Shown here piece by piece: positions 53,920 to 61,473 of a DNA stretch of 64,000 nucleotides (position 1 is the stretch's first letter; each line of letters begins with the position of its first letter). The position numbers and the translations under genes were made by a program. This stretch comes from Cyanobium sp. Tous-M-B4. Lineage in GTDB: Bacteria > Cyanobacteriota > Cyanobacteriia > PCC-6307 > Cyanobiaceae. The stretch lies in the NCBI RefSeq assembly GCF_024345395.1, contig NZ_JAGQBA010000005.1, positions 124,001 to 188,000 of the forward strand, read 5' to 3'. The notes under the pieces were generated by a model. That model was given only the letters and a program-made list of their open reading frames with translations, ran no database searches and was not told the origin of the DNA.

Positions 53920-54210
53920 TCAGGCCACCTCCGGCGCCCAGCCTTGGCTCCGGGTCATGTCATCAGTCCAACCCTGGCAGCGGCTGGTCAGGTGCTCGCC
54001 GTGGGCGATCAGCCCCTGATTGAGCTGACAGGTGAGCACCGGGATGCAATTCACCCCGGCGTGGTGCCTGAACCAGTGGCAGGTCATGCAGACCTTGCGG
54101 CTGCGGGTTTTCAGCATGGTGCCCTCATCGAGGTAGGGCCACTCTTCGATCGGGAGATCGAGCCGGGCATTCAGTGCTGCGGGCCGGGGGAGAGGGGCAC
54201 CCATGACCAA
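53920..54210 (-). CDS. Small Cys-containing protein
   Basis: 96 residues. Four cysteines and two histidines are arranged VCMTCHWFRHHAGVNCIPVL followed by TCQLNQGLIAHGEHLTSRCQ, as in a small zinc site. I recall similar short cyanobacterial proteins but no named family. Divergent from the 41-residue membrane peptide, with the LexA box between, so the box could control both. Confidence 0.6.
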   Translation of the reverse strand: MVMGAPLPRPAALNARLDLPIEEWPYLDEGTMLKTRSRKVCMTCHWFRHHAGVNCIPVLTCQLNQGLIAHGEHLTSRCQGWTDDMTRSQGWAPEVA

Positions 54211-54219
54211 TGACCAATG

Positions 54220-54238
54220 CGTACGTGTGTACTAGTAC
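54220..54238. promoter_or_regulatory. LexA (SOS) box candidate
   Basis: GTACGTGTGTACT, preceded by C instead of the preferred purine, fits the cyanobacterial LexA consensus otherwise. An overlapping GTACTAGTAC gives a second palindrome. Lies between two divergent small genes. Confidence 0.55.
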
Positions 54239-54303
54239 GATTGGCGGGCTTTGCTGCCGAGGCGCTTGGAGCTGGATACGGTTCAGTCAGAGGAGAGGTG
54301 CCG

Positions 54304-54429
54304 ATGCTTCGCGAGCTTGTTCTGGCAATCGGCATCCCCCTGGTCCTGCTGCTGCTGGCGGTGCTGGCAATGGAGCAGTGGCGTGATCAGCTGCCGGGGT
54401 GGCTGCAGCGGTTGGCCGAGCGGCCGTAA
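54304..54429 (+). CDS. 41-residue single-helix membrane peptide under SOS-type box
   Basis: 41 residues from ATG 54304 with a GGAGAG ribosome site. One transmembrane helix (LAIGIPLVLLLLAVLAMEQW) followed by a basic, amphipathic tail (LPGWLQRLAERP). Short membrane peptides behind LexA boxes (TisB, YneA-like proteins) slow growth or division after DNA damage. Similar function here is inference. The LexA-type box lies about 65 bases upstream. Confidence 0.6.
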   Translation: MLRELVLAIGIPLVLLLLAVLAMEQWRDQLPGWLQRLAERP

Positions 54430-54501
54430 TGACTTTGGAACGCCGGCATCGGATTGATCATCGGCTTATCGCTACTGCGCTGGCTGCTGCAGCGCTGAGG
54501 C

Positions 54502-54822
54502 TCAGGGAATGGGCAGCTCCTGGTAGTCGCCCGCTGTAATAGCGGCGACTGCCGCCTGAATTTCGCCAGTGACCTGGCGAATCCGTGGCCAGCTGGTGGT
54601 GGTCAGCACCAAGATCGCGATGCTGCGACCCTGCAGGTTCTGCTGGTAGCGGAGGTTGGTGTCGGTGGTGAGCAGGAGCTCGTAGCCCTCCTGTTCCGCC
54701 AGGCGAATCAAATCCCCATTGGTGACGGTGGACCAGCCGAGCTCATAGGCCGTTGCCACGACATGGCCGGTCAGGGAGCGGCGTAGGGGAACCGGCGTTC
54801 CCTGGTCAAACAGGATCCGCAC
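54502..54822 (-). CDS. DUF5615 PIN-like toxin
   Basis: 106 residues: MRILFDQGTPVPLRRSLTGH, TAYELGWSTVTNGDLI and LLTTDTNLRYQQNL show the DUF5615/Mut7-C PIN-like fold, with Asp residues at the nuclease positions. It begins directly at the stop of the DUF433 antitoxin gene, the usual pair. Probably an RNA-cutting toxin. Confidence 0.8.
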   Translation of the reverse strand: MRILFDQGTPVPLRRSLTGHVVATAYELGWSTVTNGDLIRLAEQEGYELLLTTDTNLRYQQNLQGRSIAILVLTTTSWPRIRQVTGEIQAAVAAITAGDYQELPIP

Positions 54823-55125
54823 TCAGGCGACAGCTGCCGCCGTGCTGCGGGCGACATGCTCCAGCACCGAGCGGGCTTGCTCCGGTGTGACCCCGGGGAA
54901 GAGCTCTACAAATTCAGCCAGGGAGACTCCGTCTTCCAGGTTTTCGAACAGAGCCGCCACCGGGATCCGCGTGCCGCGGAACACCCAGGCACCACTGATG
55001 CGCTGCGGATCCTGCTCCACCGCGGTGCAGCCAGCCCAGCCGAGTTCGGTTTGCGTGCGCATGGCCCCATCGTGGCCGATCTCTTTCAGGGTAAGCCGCT
55101 CGATGACATTGAGCTGCTTCCTCAT
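54823..55125 (-). CDS. DUF433 antitoxin
   Basis: 100 residues. The DUF433 HTH-like core is WVFRGTRIPVAALFENLEDG followed by SLAEFVELFPGVTPEQARSV. The preceding VEQDPQRISG matches the family start. It precedes the DUF5615 toxin with no gap and follows the Rad52-like gene by six bases, so toxin and recombination genes may be transcribed together. Confidence 0.8.
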   Translation of the reverse strand: MRKQLNVIERLTLKEIGHDGAMRTQTELGWAGCTAVEQDPQRISGAWVFRGTRIPVAALFENLEDGVSLAEFVELFPGVTPEQARSVLEHVARSTAAAVA

Positions 55126-55131
55126 CAGCGC

Positions 55132-56076
55132 TTAAGCCGCAGCTTGGTGTTGCACCAGAAACGTCTCGATCCAGTCGTGATGCCTGCGCTGGCAGATCCG
55201 ATCGGCGATGGAAGGCGCATCAGCCGGCACCTGGAACCGCTTGCGGAATGCCTTGGTAAACCCCTCCAGAGCAGGGCGGGGCAGGCCCCGAACGGTGGCG
55301 AGGATCTGCTGGATGGTGCCTGGATCGAGCGGGTCAAGGCTTGGATCTTTCTCTTGCTGCACAGGCGATTGGGACTGCTGCCGGGGAGCCGCTTCTGCTG
55401 GCCTGTTTCTGGTGTTTGCGGCGGGGGCCGTAGTGGCTGAACTGGTGACCTCCCTCTGCTGCTTGTCGTAGAGCGCCAGACCAAACGGATTGCCAAAGGT
55501 CATCAGCGCTCTTTTCATCGCATCGGTCTCGGCCTCCTTGATGGCGGACTCATGGCCCTGGCCCAAGTCGATGTCGATGCCATGGCCGGCGCCAGTGCCT
55601 TCCCGAACCAGTGGAGTCATGCCTCCGGCTGTGACGGTGATGCGTACGCGGGCGGTGTAGGTGACGCCCCAGCCGGGCTTCTGGTCCCGACCAATCAATC
55701 GCTCAGCCTGTGCAACGCAGCGAACGGCGATGGTTTGGCGCTGCCAGCCGTCAAAACCAAAGATTCGGTTGGCTTCTGCGATTACCTGCCAACCCTCCAA
55801 ATAGCTCACGCGGCTGCGGCCCTGCTCCCGCAGGCGGACTTTGGCCCGATCAAGCGGGGCGGCCAGGGCGGCGAGCTGCTCGGGGGAGAAGCCAAGGGGC
55901 TGAGCCTGGAGAACTTGCGGCGCCGCGGCTGATGGCGGGTTTGCTGAGGTCTCCATATCGGACCGGTCAGCAGAGCCGATCACCTCCAGAGCGGAGTGCG
56001 GCCGCTGGGCCGGACGAGGAGCTGCGGGGCGGCTGCTGGTGCTGGACCCATTGGTGGAAGGGGCGGCGACTGTCAT
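55132..56076 (-). CDS. Rad52-like single-strand annealing protein, left copy
   Basis: 314 residues from ATG 56076. The Rad52/22-like core is PLDRAKVRLREQGRSRVSYL, GWQVIAEANRIFGFDGWQRQ, GWGVTYTARVRITVTAGG and ESAIKEAETDAMKRALMTFG. It should bind single-stranded DNA and anneal complementary strands. A Ser/Pro/Ala-rich N-terminal 70 residues and a variable linker before the C-terminal helix part (LEGFTKAFRKRFQVPADAPS) differ from the right copy. Last gene of the SLOG-Gp157-Rad52 cassette. Confidence 0.85.
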   Translation of the reverse strand: MTVAAPSTNGSSTSSRPAAPRPAQRPHSALEVIGSADRSDMETSANPPSAAAPQVLQAQPLGFSPEQLAALAAPLDRAKVRLREQGRSRVSYLEGWQVIAEANRIFGFDGWQRQTIAVRCVAQAERLIGRDQKPGWGVTYTARVRITVTAGGMTPLVREGTGAGHGIDIDLGQGHESAIKEAETDAMKRALMTFGNPFGLALYDKQQREVTSSATTAPAANTRNRPAEAAPRQQSQSPVQQEKDPSLDPLDPGTIQQILATVRGLPRPALEGFTKAFRKRFQVPADAPSIADRICQRRHHDWIETFLVQHQAAA

Positions 56077-56185
56077 GGCGATGGGAAGCGATGGAGCGAG
56101 AAGAAGAAAGAAGCGAAATCGGATCAGAAAGAAAGGGCCCGCCACTGCAGCGGGCCATGTCGCGGGGGCCTTTGCCCCCCTCCGG

Positions 56186-56812
56186 TCAGTGGATGCGCCA
56201 GGAGCGGCGGTTGAGCAGCTGGGCCCCAGCGATCTGGCGGCCGGCTTTGAGGGCTTCCTTGATGGCGTTCTTGTCTGGCTTGCTGGTGGTGGAAAAAGTG
56301 AGCCACTCGGCATCGAGGGCCTCTTCGTCGTCGATCACGACGGCCTGGGACTTGCGGGAGGTGAGCTCGTGATCAGGGAAGGAGAAGCGCGTAGCCGCCG
56401 GCTGCAGCTGGGTGAGAACAAAGATCAGCGATTCCTCCAGGGCATCAGCCCGGCCGGCATCGCTGCGGGCCAGATCGGCGAGCCGCTTGGCCTGCTGGCT
56501 CCGGTAAGTGGCCTGACCACGCAGGTGCTCGATCACCCAGCAGGTGGCATCGGCCTTGGCGGCGAGGGCCTGCTTATTGCCCTCTTCTGCAAGTAGGGCT
56601 GCCTCCAGCTCGGCGAGGGCTGAGGCGCGCTGCTCGGGATCATCAGCTTCCAGCTGCTCGGCTAGCTGGGAGATGACGGTGGTGAGCTCCTGGGCCTCGC
56701 TGCCCAGCTGCCAAAGAGAACCCGATCGCCTAAGTGAGCAGGCAGGGCCTGCAGCTGGAGGATCCGAATTGACTACAGGAATGGCGGCGGAAATAGCGGT
56801 GAGAACAGGCAT
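56186..56812 (-). CDS. Siphovirus Gp157-family protein, left copy
   Basis: 208 residues from ATG 56812. The Gp157 pattern is plain: RRSGSLWQLGSEAQELTTVI, AEEGNKQALAAKADATCWVI, RLADLARSDAGRADALEESL and RFSFPDHELTSRKSQAVVID, ending in a Lys/Arg-rich tail. The family comes from phages and has been linked to phage resistance. It lies between SLOG and Rad52, suggesting a recombination role. The N-terminal 30 residues differ from the right copy. Confidence 0.8.
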   Translation of the reverse strand: MPVLTAISAAIPVVNSDPPAAGPACSLRRSGSLWQLGSEAQELTTVISQLAEQLEADDPEQRASALAELEAALLAEEGNKQALAAKADATCWVIEHLRGQATYRSQQAKRLADLARSDAGRADALEESLIFVLTQLQPAATRFSFPDHELTSRKSQAVVIDDEEALDAEWLTFSTTSKPDKNAIKEALKAGRQIAGAQLLNRRSWRIH

Positions 56813-56888
56813 GACAGTGAGAAGGCGATGGGGATGGAAAGAACGGAACGGAGCGCCAAGGGCGCGAAAGGCTTGTGGTGCTGGGGGA

Positions 56889-57386
56889 TCAGGAGAAGCC
56901 GGCGCCAACCGGCACGGCGCAGAGCCCGGCAGCTGGGCTGACCTCGACCACGGCAATCGGCACCGGGGAGCGGGTCGCCATGCGGCGGGCTTCTCTCACC
57001 AGCGAGGCGGTGCCTGGGCCGCCGGGGAAAGCCACCACCAACACCGAGGCGAGCGAGCCCGGGGAGTTGTGGGCCACGGCTTTGGCAATGGCCTGCTCGA
57101 GTAGCTCCCGATTACGGATTGGCCCAGCGGCCCGGCCATGGAGCTGCCATTGAGCTGGCATAACCAGGGCTGACCAACCCAGCTGCTGGGCAGCGCGACC
57201 AATGGCGGCATCAGCGCCGCGGGCACCGCCGTGGAGAAGCAGATGCACCAGCCGGCCACCGCTGCGAGCGAGCAGCTCAGCGGCCACGCGCTGCTGAGGC
57301 CAGGCCAGATCACGGCCGCCTCCGGCCGCGATCACAAGCGAATGGGATGGGGCCACTGCGGGCCCAGAAGGAATACAAAGATCCAT
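56889..57386 (-). CDS. SLOG-family (DUF2493-like) nucleotide-binding protein, left copy
   Basis: 165 residues with the SLOG Rossmann pattern: SLVIAAGGGRDLAWPQQRVA, LLLHGGARGADAAIGR, GPIRNRELLEQAIAKAVA and LVVAFPGGPGTASLVREARR. SLOG proteins bind nucleotides or sense damage-type ligands in phage and defence loci. It is the first gene of the cassette, about 135 bases behind a LexA-like box. Nearly the same protein is encoded at 60171 on the other strand. Confidence 0.85.
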   Translation of the reverse strand: MDLCIPSGPAVAPSHSLVIAAGGGRDLAWPQQRVAAELLARSGGRLVHLLLHGGARGADAAIGRAAQQLGWSALVMPAQWQLHGRAAGPIRNRELLEQAIAKAVAHNSPGSLASVLVVAFPGGPGTASLVREARRMATRSPVPIAVVEVSPAAGLCAVPVGAGFS

Positions 57387-57520
57387 GAATCAGCTGCCAG
57401 AGGTGACAACTGATCGGGGCATCACAGCTTCTTAAAGCAATAGAGCAGTGATGGCGAGATCAGAGATTGGATTACCGCAGGCGATGGGCTAGGGGCCTTT
57501 GGCGCAGCCCTTATTCTAGC

Positions 57521-57534
57521 AGTACAAACGCACT
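57521..57534. promoter_or_regulatory. LexA-box-like operator, left SLOG cassette
   Basis: On the minus strand AGTGCGTTTGTACT, matching RGTAC-N3-D-GTWCB except G for A at one position. A TAGAAT (-10) follows two bases later on that strand. The same arrangement is repeated at 60023 in the right arm. Confidence 0.5.
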
Positions 57535-57651
57535 CTAAAGCGGGAAGAACCCTTGCAGGGCAATGGATCTATGCAAAACCTGGCCATGCTCGGAGGGGTC
57601 TGCAATTGATAAGCAGGCCAACCAGATTCAGCTCTGAATAGCCAGCCGGCC

Positions 57652-57862
57652 GCGCAGCCGCGCGAGGAGACTTGGGGCCTTCCCCTTCCCCATCAACGCG
57701 GGCGAAGGTCCGGCCACCGCAGCCGCGGGGAAGTGCCTATGCCCACCATCCCCAAATCACCGGCCCCGGAGCGGAGGGCGGCAGCGGCTGGCCGATGCAC
57801 GCCACGGCGCAGCCGTGGCACGCTGAAGGACGGCCGCTGCCGGACGTAGCCGTGCGGTCCGT
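57652..57862. repeat. Structured GC-rich inverted-repeat element, left copy
   Basis: About 210 bases repeated in inverted orientation at 59707-59908. Both copies keep internal palindromes (GCCACGGC with GCCGTGGC) and short CG-rich stems. No gene is convincing in the rest of 57387-58037. Confidence 0.65.
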
Positions 57863-58037
57863 GATCAGCCGTAAGCCAACCGCTCCGCAGATCTCAGACG
57901 CCCTGCAACACATCGGGCCGCTCAGAGCCACCTTGAATCGATGAGGTTTGCCCTGCCAGCCTGAACGAGGTCCTGCTTCTCCTGCGCCACGGTTGCCAGA
58001 CCCGCTGCTGGTGGACGTGTTCGATGCTGGCCCTTAG

Positions 58038-59288
58038 CTACTGGGCAGCAGAAAGATCAACCCCGAGGAGTGCTGCGTTCGCCCGCTCGAAGGCCGCAGC
58101 CGTTCCTGAGTGGCTTGCCCAGGGATATGAGCGGCAGTGGACCTCGAAGCTGTGACCCATGCTCAATGCCACCGACCCGGCATCGATGCCGCGCAGGTGG
58201 CCACGCAGGCTGTAGCTGTGCCGGAAGCTGTAGGGCACTAGCCGCTCACCTTTGGCAGCCAGGAGCGCTTTGAGGCTGCACCAGCCGTGCTGGCGGTTGA
58301 GGTAGGTGCCGATCGCATCCCCAGCGCCGGTTCCGCTACTTAGCGGCGGGAGCTCGATCAAGCCCGCCTGCCACCGCCCCATCAGGTTCCACTGCTGCAC
58401 CGTGCCTTCTGAATCCACCAACGGCAGCGGATGCACTCGCCGCGGTTCAGTGTCGCCGCCGCCGCTGCGCTTCCGATAGCTGCACCACCAGTAGGGCTGG
58501 CCGGTGCTGCGGTCCTTTTGCACCGAGAGGTGCAGCAGCTCGATCGGTCTCAGGCCGAGTTCGGCTAGAAGCCGCAGCGCTTCTGCCCATCGCCCACCCG
58601 CCGCATCGACGGGCAAGGATGCCAGGAGGTTGATGATCTGTTGATCCTCGATTGGATCCCCCTTGCTGCGGTTGAGATCTTGTGTGGGCCTGCTGCCAAT
58701 GTGCGAACGGAGATCGCTGGGAGGCAGCCACATCGCCGGGAAGCCCTCGCGGTTAACGCAGTAGCGCAGAAACTGCGATAAGGACTGAGCTCGAATCTGT
58801 CTCATCCGACTTCCCGTAGCCCACTGCCGGATCATCTGATCCAGCAAATTGGCGGGGGACGTTGGTGCCTTCTGGCTGGTAAGCGCCGCAACGGCATCGG
58901 CAATCACAGGCGCGTAGCTGTGGTCCCACGTGACCTGCTTGACCGCACGGCCGTGCTCCATCTTTTGCACTCGGAACCGCTCAACGGCGCCAGCCCAGTC
59001 CATCACTGGCTTTGGTGCTTTGCCATCAGCAATCTCAGCTGCGGCCTTCAGGGTGTGCCCCTCTGCAACCAGTGGGTAGATATTGCGTACACGGGTGAGA
59101 ACATCACCAACTGACGCTTTGGCCCAGTCGAAAGGAAGGAAGACGGTCTGCTTTGGCTGGCCGGGGTAACGGAGCTCTAGTCGCACCTGGCCGCGGAACT
59201 CGTAAACGTTCCAGCCCTTGGCGGTGCTGCTGCGCACCGATGTCCTTAGAGCTTCTGACCAGGACTCCTGGCGACGTATCGCTGGCAT
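58038..59288 (-). CDS. int: Tyrosine recombinase (integrase)
   Basis: 416 residues from ATG 59288. Catalytic pattern: LAELGLRPIELLHLS (first Arg, about residue 246), YSFRHSYSLRGHLRG (His-x-x-Arg, about residue 358), MGHSFEVHCRSYPWAS (His and the Tyr nucleophile, about residue 387). The N-terminal half has a SAM-like core-binding domain. Its start faces an att-like tRNA-Pro fragment 138 bases away, the usual place for an integrase of a tRNA-inserted element. Confidence 0.9.
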   Translation of the reverse strand: MPAIRRQESWSEALRTSVRSSTAKGWNVYEFRGQVRLELRYPGQPKQTVFLPFDWAKASVGDVLTRVRNIYPLVAEGHTLKAAAEIADGKAPKPVMDWAGAVERFRVQKMEHGRAVKQVTWDHSYAPVIADAVAALTSQKAPTSPANLLDQMIRQWATGSRMRQIRAQSLSQFLRYCVNREGFPAMWLPPSDLRSHIGSRPTQDLNRSKGDPIEDQQIINLLASLPVDAAGGRWAEALRLLAELGLRPIELLHLSVQKDRSTGQPYWWCSYRKRSGGGDTEPRRVHPLPLVDSEGTVQQWNLMGRWQAGLIELPPLSSGTGAGDAIGTYLNRQHGWCSLKALLAAKGERLVPYSFRHSYSLRGHLRGIDAGSVALSMGHSFEVHCRSYPWASHSGTAAAFERANAALLGVDLSAAQ

Positions 59289-59425
59289 AGCAGGGGCCCT
59301 CGACAGCCCGCTTGTGGGCAAGATGTGGGCAAAACTAGCCCAGCCTGACCGGACAAGGCCACCCAGCGTCGACCAAAACCCTGATCAACACTGAAACGGC
59401 CTTATGGGGGCTGAACCCAATAGCC

Positions 59426-59469
59426 GCTTTGGGAGCACTAGGTCGCAGGTTCGAATCCTGTCGCCCCGA
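59426..59469 (+). repeat. 3' part of tRNA-Pro(UGG): attachment-site candidate
   Basis: Contains the anticodon loop CTTTGGGAG with UGG, the T arm GCAGG TTCGAAT CCTGT and the acceptor 3' strand CGCCCCG plus discriminator A. The 5' half (a CGGGGCG acceptor strand and D arm) is absent from the preceding bases, so this is not an intact tRNA. A tRNA 3' end next to an integrase is the classical trace of site-specific integration (attL or attR). Confidence 0.7.
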
Positions 59470-59480
59470 CTAGTCACCGC

Positions 59481-59514
59481 AAGGGTTCTCGGCAATACCG
59501 GGAACCCTTTTTTC
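59481..59514 (+). terminator. Intrinsic terminator after the tRNA fragment
   Basis: AAGGGTTC with GAACCCTT around a 13-base loop, followed by six T's. It would terminate a tRNA-Pro transcript and appears to have been carried along with the tRNA 3' end. Confidence 0.7.
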
Positions 59515-59706
59515 TTGTCTGCAAGAGAAAGTGCAAGAGAACAAGGAGCTTCAGGCCTTGCGTTGCTCACGTGCGGACATGGGTCGGTGGTGGCTGGAGT
59601 CAGGACCATCCGGCAGGAGATGGGGCCAGAGCCCGAGTTTCTCTTGCATCTCTTGCAAACCATCGCCGATGCGCAGCCCTGCGGCAGAACAGCAAGCTCC
59701 GCTGGG

Positions 59707-59908
59707 CTACGGCCGGCAGCGGCCGTCCTTCAACGTGCCACGGCTCTGCCGTGGCGTGCATCGGCCAGCCGCCGCCGCCCTCCGCTCCGGGGCCGGCGGT
59801 GTGGGGGTTGTGGGCATGGCCGCTCTCCCGCGGCTGCGGTGGCTTAGCGGCCAGCCGCCGGTGGGTGGCTGGGGTGAGGCCCCAGCTTCCCTCGCGCGGC
59901 TGCGCGGG
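59707..59908. repeat. Structured GC-rich inverted-repeat element, right copy
   Basis: Inverted counterpart of 57652-57862, starting CCGGCAGCGGCCGTCCTTCA and containing GCCACGGC/GCCGTGGC. The gap 59470-60170 otherwise shows no gene. Confidence 0.65.
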
Positions 59909-60022
59909 CACTGGTCAATTTTGAGCGGATCTGGTGGTCTTAATTCTTAGTAAGCCGAGGCCGCTGCGCATGGGCTTGCTTTGTGCAGATCAATTGCCTT
60001 GCAGTGGTTTTACTGGCTCATA

Positions 60023-60044
60023 AGTGCACTTGTACTGCTAGAAT
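60023..60044 (+). promoter_or_regulatory. LexA-box-like operator and -10, right SLOG cassette
   Basis: AGTGCACTTGTACT (60023-60036), one mismatch to the cyanobacterial LexA consensus, followed by TAGAAT (60039-60044). The box would block RNA polymerase at the -10 element. Conserved in the left arm. Confidence 0.5.
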
Positions 60045-60170
60045 ATGGGCTGCGCCAAAGGCCCCTAGCCCATCGCCTGCGGTAATCCAATCCCCTGATC
60101 TCGCCAGCGCTTCCGCTCTTTTATTTGCGGTGTGTTGCCCCGGTCAGTTGTCACCTCTGGCAGCTGATTC

Positions 60171-60668
60171 ATGGATCTTTGTATTCCTTCTGGGCCCGCA
60201 GTGGCCCCATCCCATTCGCTTGTGATCGCGGCCGGTGGTGGCCGTGATCTGGCCTGGTCCCAGCAGCGGGTTGCTTCTGAGCTGCTGGCCCGCAGCGGTG
60301 GCCGCCTTGTTCACCTGTTGCTCCACGGCGGTGCCCGCGGCGCTGATGCCGCCATTGGTCGCGCTGCCCAGCAGCTGGGTTGGTCAGCCCTGGTGATGCC
60401 GGCCCAATGGAAGCTCCATGGCCGGGCCGCTGGGCCAATCCGTAATCGGGAGCTACTCGAGCAGGCCATTGCCCGGGCTGTTGCCCACAGCTCTCCTGGC
60501 TGCCTCACCTCTGTGCTGGTAGTCGCCTTCCCCGGTGGTGCCGGCACGGCCTCGCTGGTGAGAGAAGCCCGCCGCATGGCGTCGCGTTCTCCGGTGCCGA
60601 TTGCCGTGGCCGAGGTCAGCCCAGCAGCCGGGCTTTGGGCAGTGTCGGCTGGCGTCGGCCGCTCCTGA
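60171..60668 (+). CDS. SLOG-family (DUF2493-like) nucleotide-binding protein, right copy
   Basis: 165 residues, nearly identical to the left copy, with LLLHGGARGADAAIGR and GPIRNRELLEQAIARAVA preserved and most changes in the last 30 residues. It opens the right cassette on the plus strand. Keeping all key motifs suggests that both copies are functional. Confidence 0.85.
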   Translation: MDLCIPSGPAVAPSHSLVIAAGGGRDLAWSQQRVASELLARSGGRLVHLLLHGGARGADAAIGRAAQQLGWSALVMPAQWKLHGRAAGPIRNRELLEQAIARAVAHSSPGCLTSVLVVAFPGGAGTASLVREARRMASRSPVPIAVAEVSPAAGLWAVSAGVGRS

Positions 60669-60744
60669 TCTCCCAGCGCCACAAGCCTTTGGTGCCCCTG
60701 GCGCTCCGTTCCGTTCTTTACATCCCCATCGCCTTCTCACCGTC

Positions 60745-61377
60745 ATGGCTGTTCTCACCCCCATCCCTGCTCTAGTCGCTGCACCTGCCCCAGCGGCAGC
60801 CCCCTCGGTATCAGGCCCTGCCTGCTCCCTCCAGCGCTCCGGCTCCATCTGGCAGCTGGGCAGTGAGGCTCAAGAGCTCACCACCGCCATCGGCCAGCTG
60901 GCCGAGCAGCTGGAAGCTGATGATCCCGAGCAGCGGGCACTGGCCCTCGCCGAGCTGGAGGCCGCTCTTCTGGCAGAAGAAGGCAACAAAGCTGCCCTCG
61001 CCGCTAAGGCCGATGCAACCTGCTGGGTGATCGAGCACCTGCGCGGTCAGGCCGCCTACCGCAGCCAGCAGGCCAAGCGGCTCGCCGATCTGGCCCGTGG
61101 TGATGCCGGCCGGGCTGATGCGCTGGAGGAATCGCTGATCTTTGTCCTCACCCAGCTGCAGCCGGCTGCAACACGCTTCTCCTTCCCCGATCACGAGCTC
61201 TCAAGCCGCAAGTCCTCCGCCGTTGTGATCGACGACGAGCAGGCCCTCGATGCCGAGTGGCTCACTTTCTCCACCACCAGCAAGCCGGACAAGAACGCCA
61301 TCAAGGAAGCCCTCAAGGCTGGCCGCCAGATCACCGGCGCCCAGCTGCTCAACCGCCGCTCTTGGCGCATCCACTGA
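60745..61377 (+). CDS. Siphovirus Gp157-family protein, right copy
   Basis: 210 residues from ATG 60745, matching the left copy from QRSGSIWQLGSEAQELTTAI onwards, with RFSFPDHELSSRKSSAVVID and a changed N-terminal 30 residues. Same position between SLOG and Rad52. Confidence 0.8.
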   Translation: MAVLTPIPALVAAPAPAAAPSVSGPACSLQRSGSIWQLGSEAQELTTAIGQLAEQLEADDPEQRALALAELEAALLAEEGNKAALAAKADATCWVIEHLRGQAAYRSQQAKRLADLARGDAGRADALEESLIFVLTQLQPAATRFSFPDHELSSRKSSAVVIDDEQALDAEWLTFSTTSKPDKNAIKEALKAGRQITGAQLLNRRSWRIH

Positions 61378-61473
61378 GGGGGCAGAGCCCCCCTCGATAT
61401 GGGTCTGTTGCAAGAGCCGTCCCAACTCACTTCATCACCACTCCAGCGCAATTCATTCACCCGGTTCATCACC

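Noticed and set aside
59385-59475. A complete tRNA gene
   Set aside because: Only anticodon, T arm and acceptor 3' strand are found; no matching 5' acceptor strand or D arm lies upstream.
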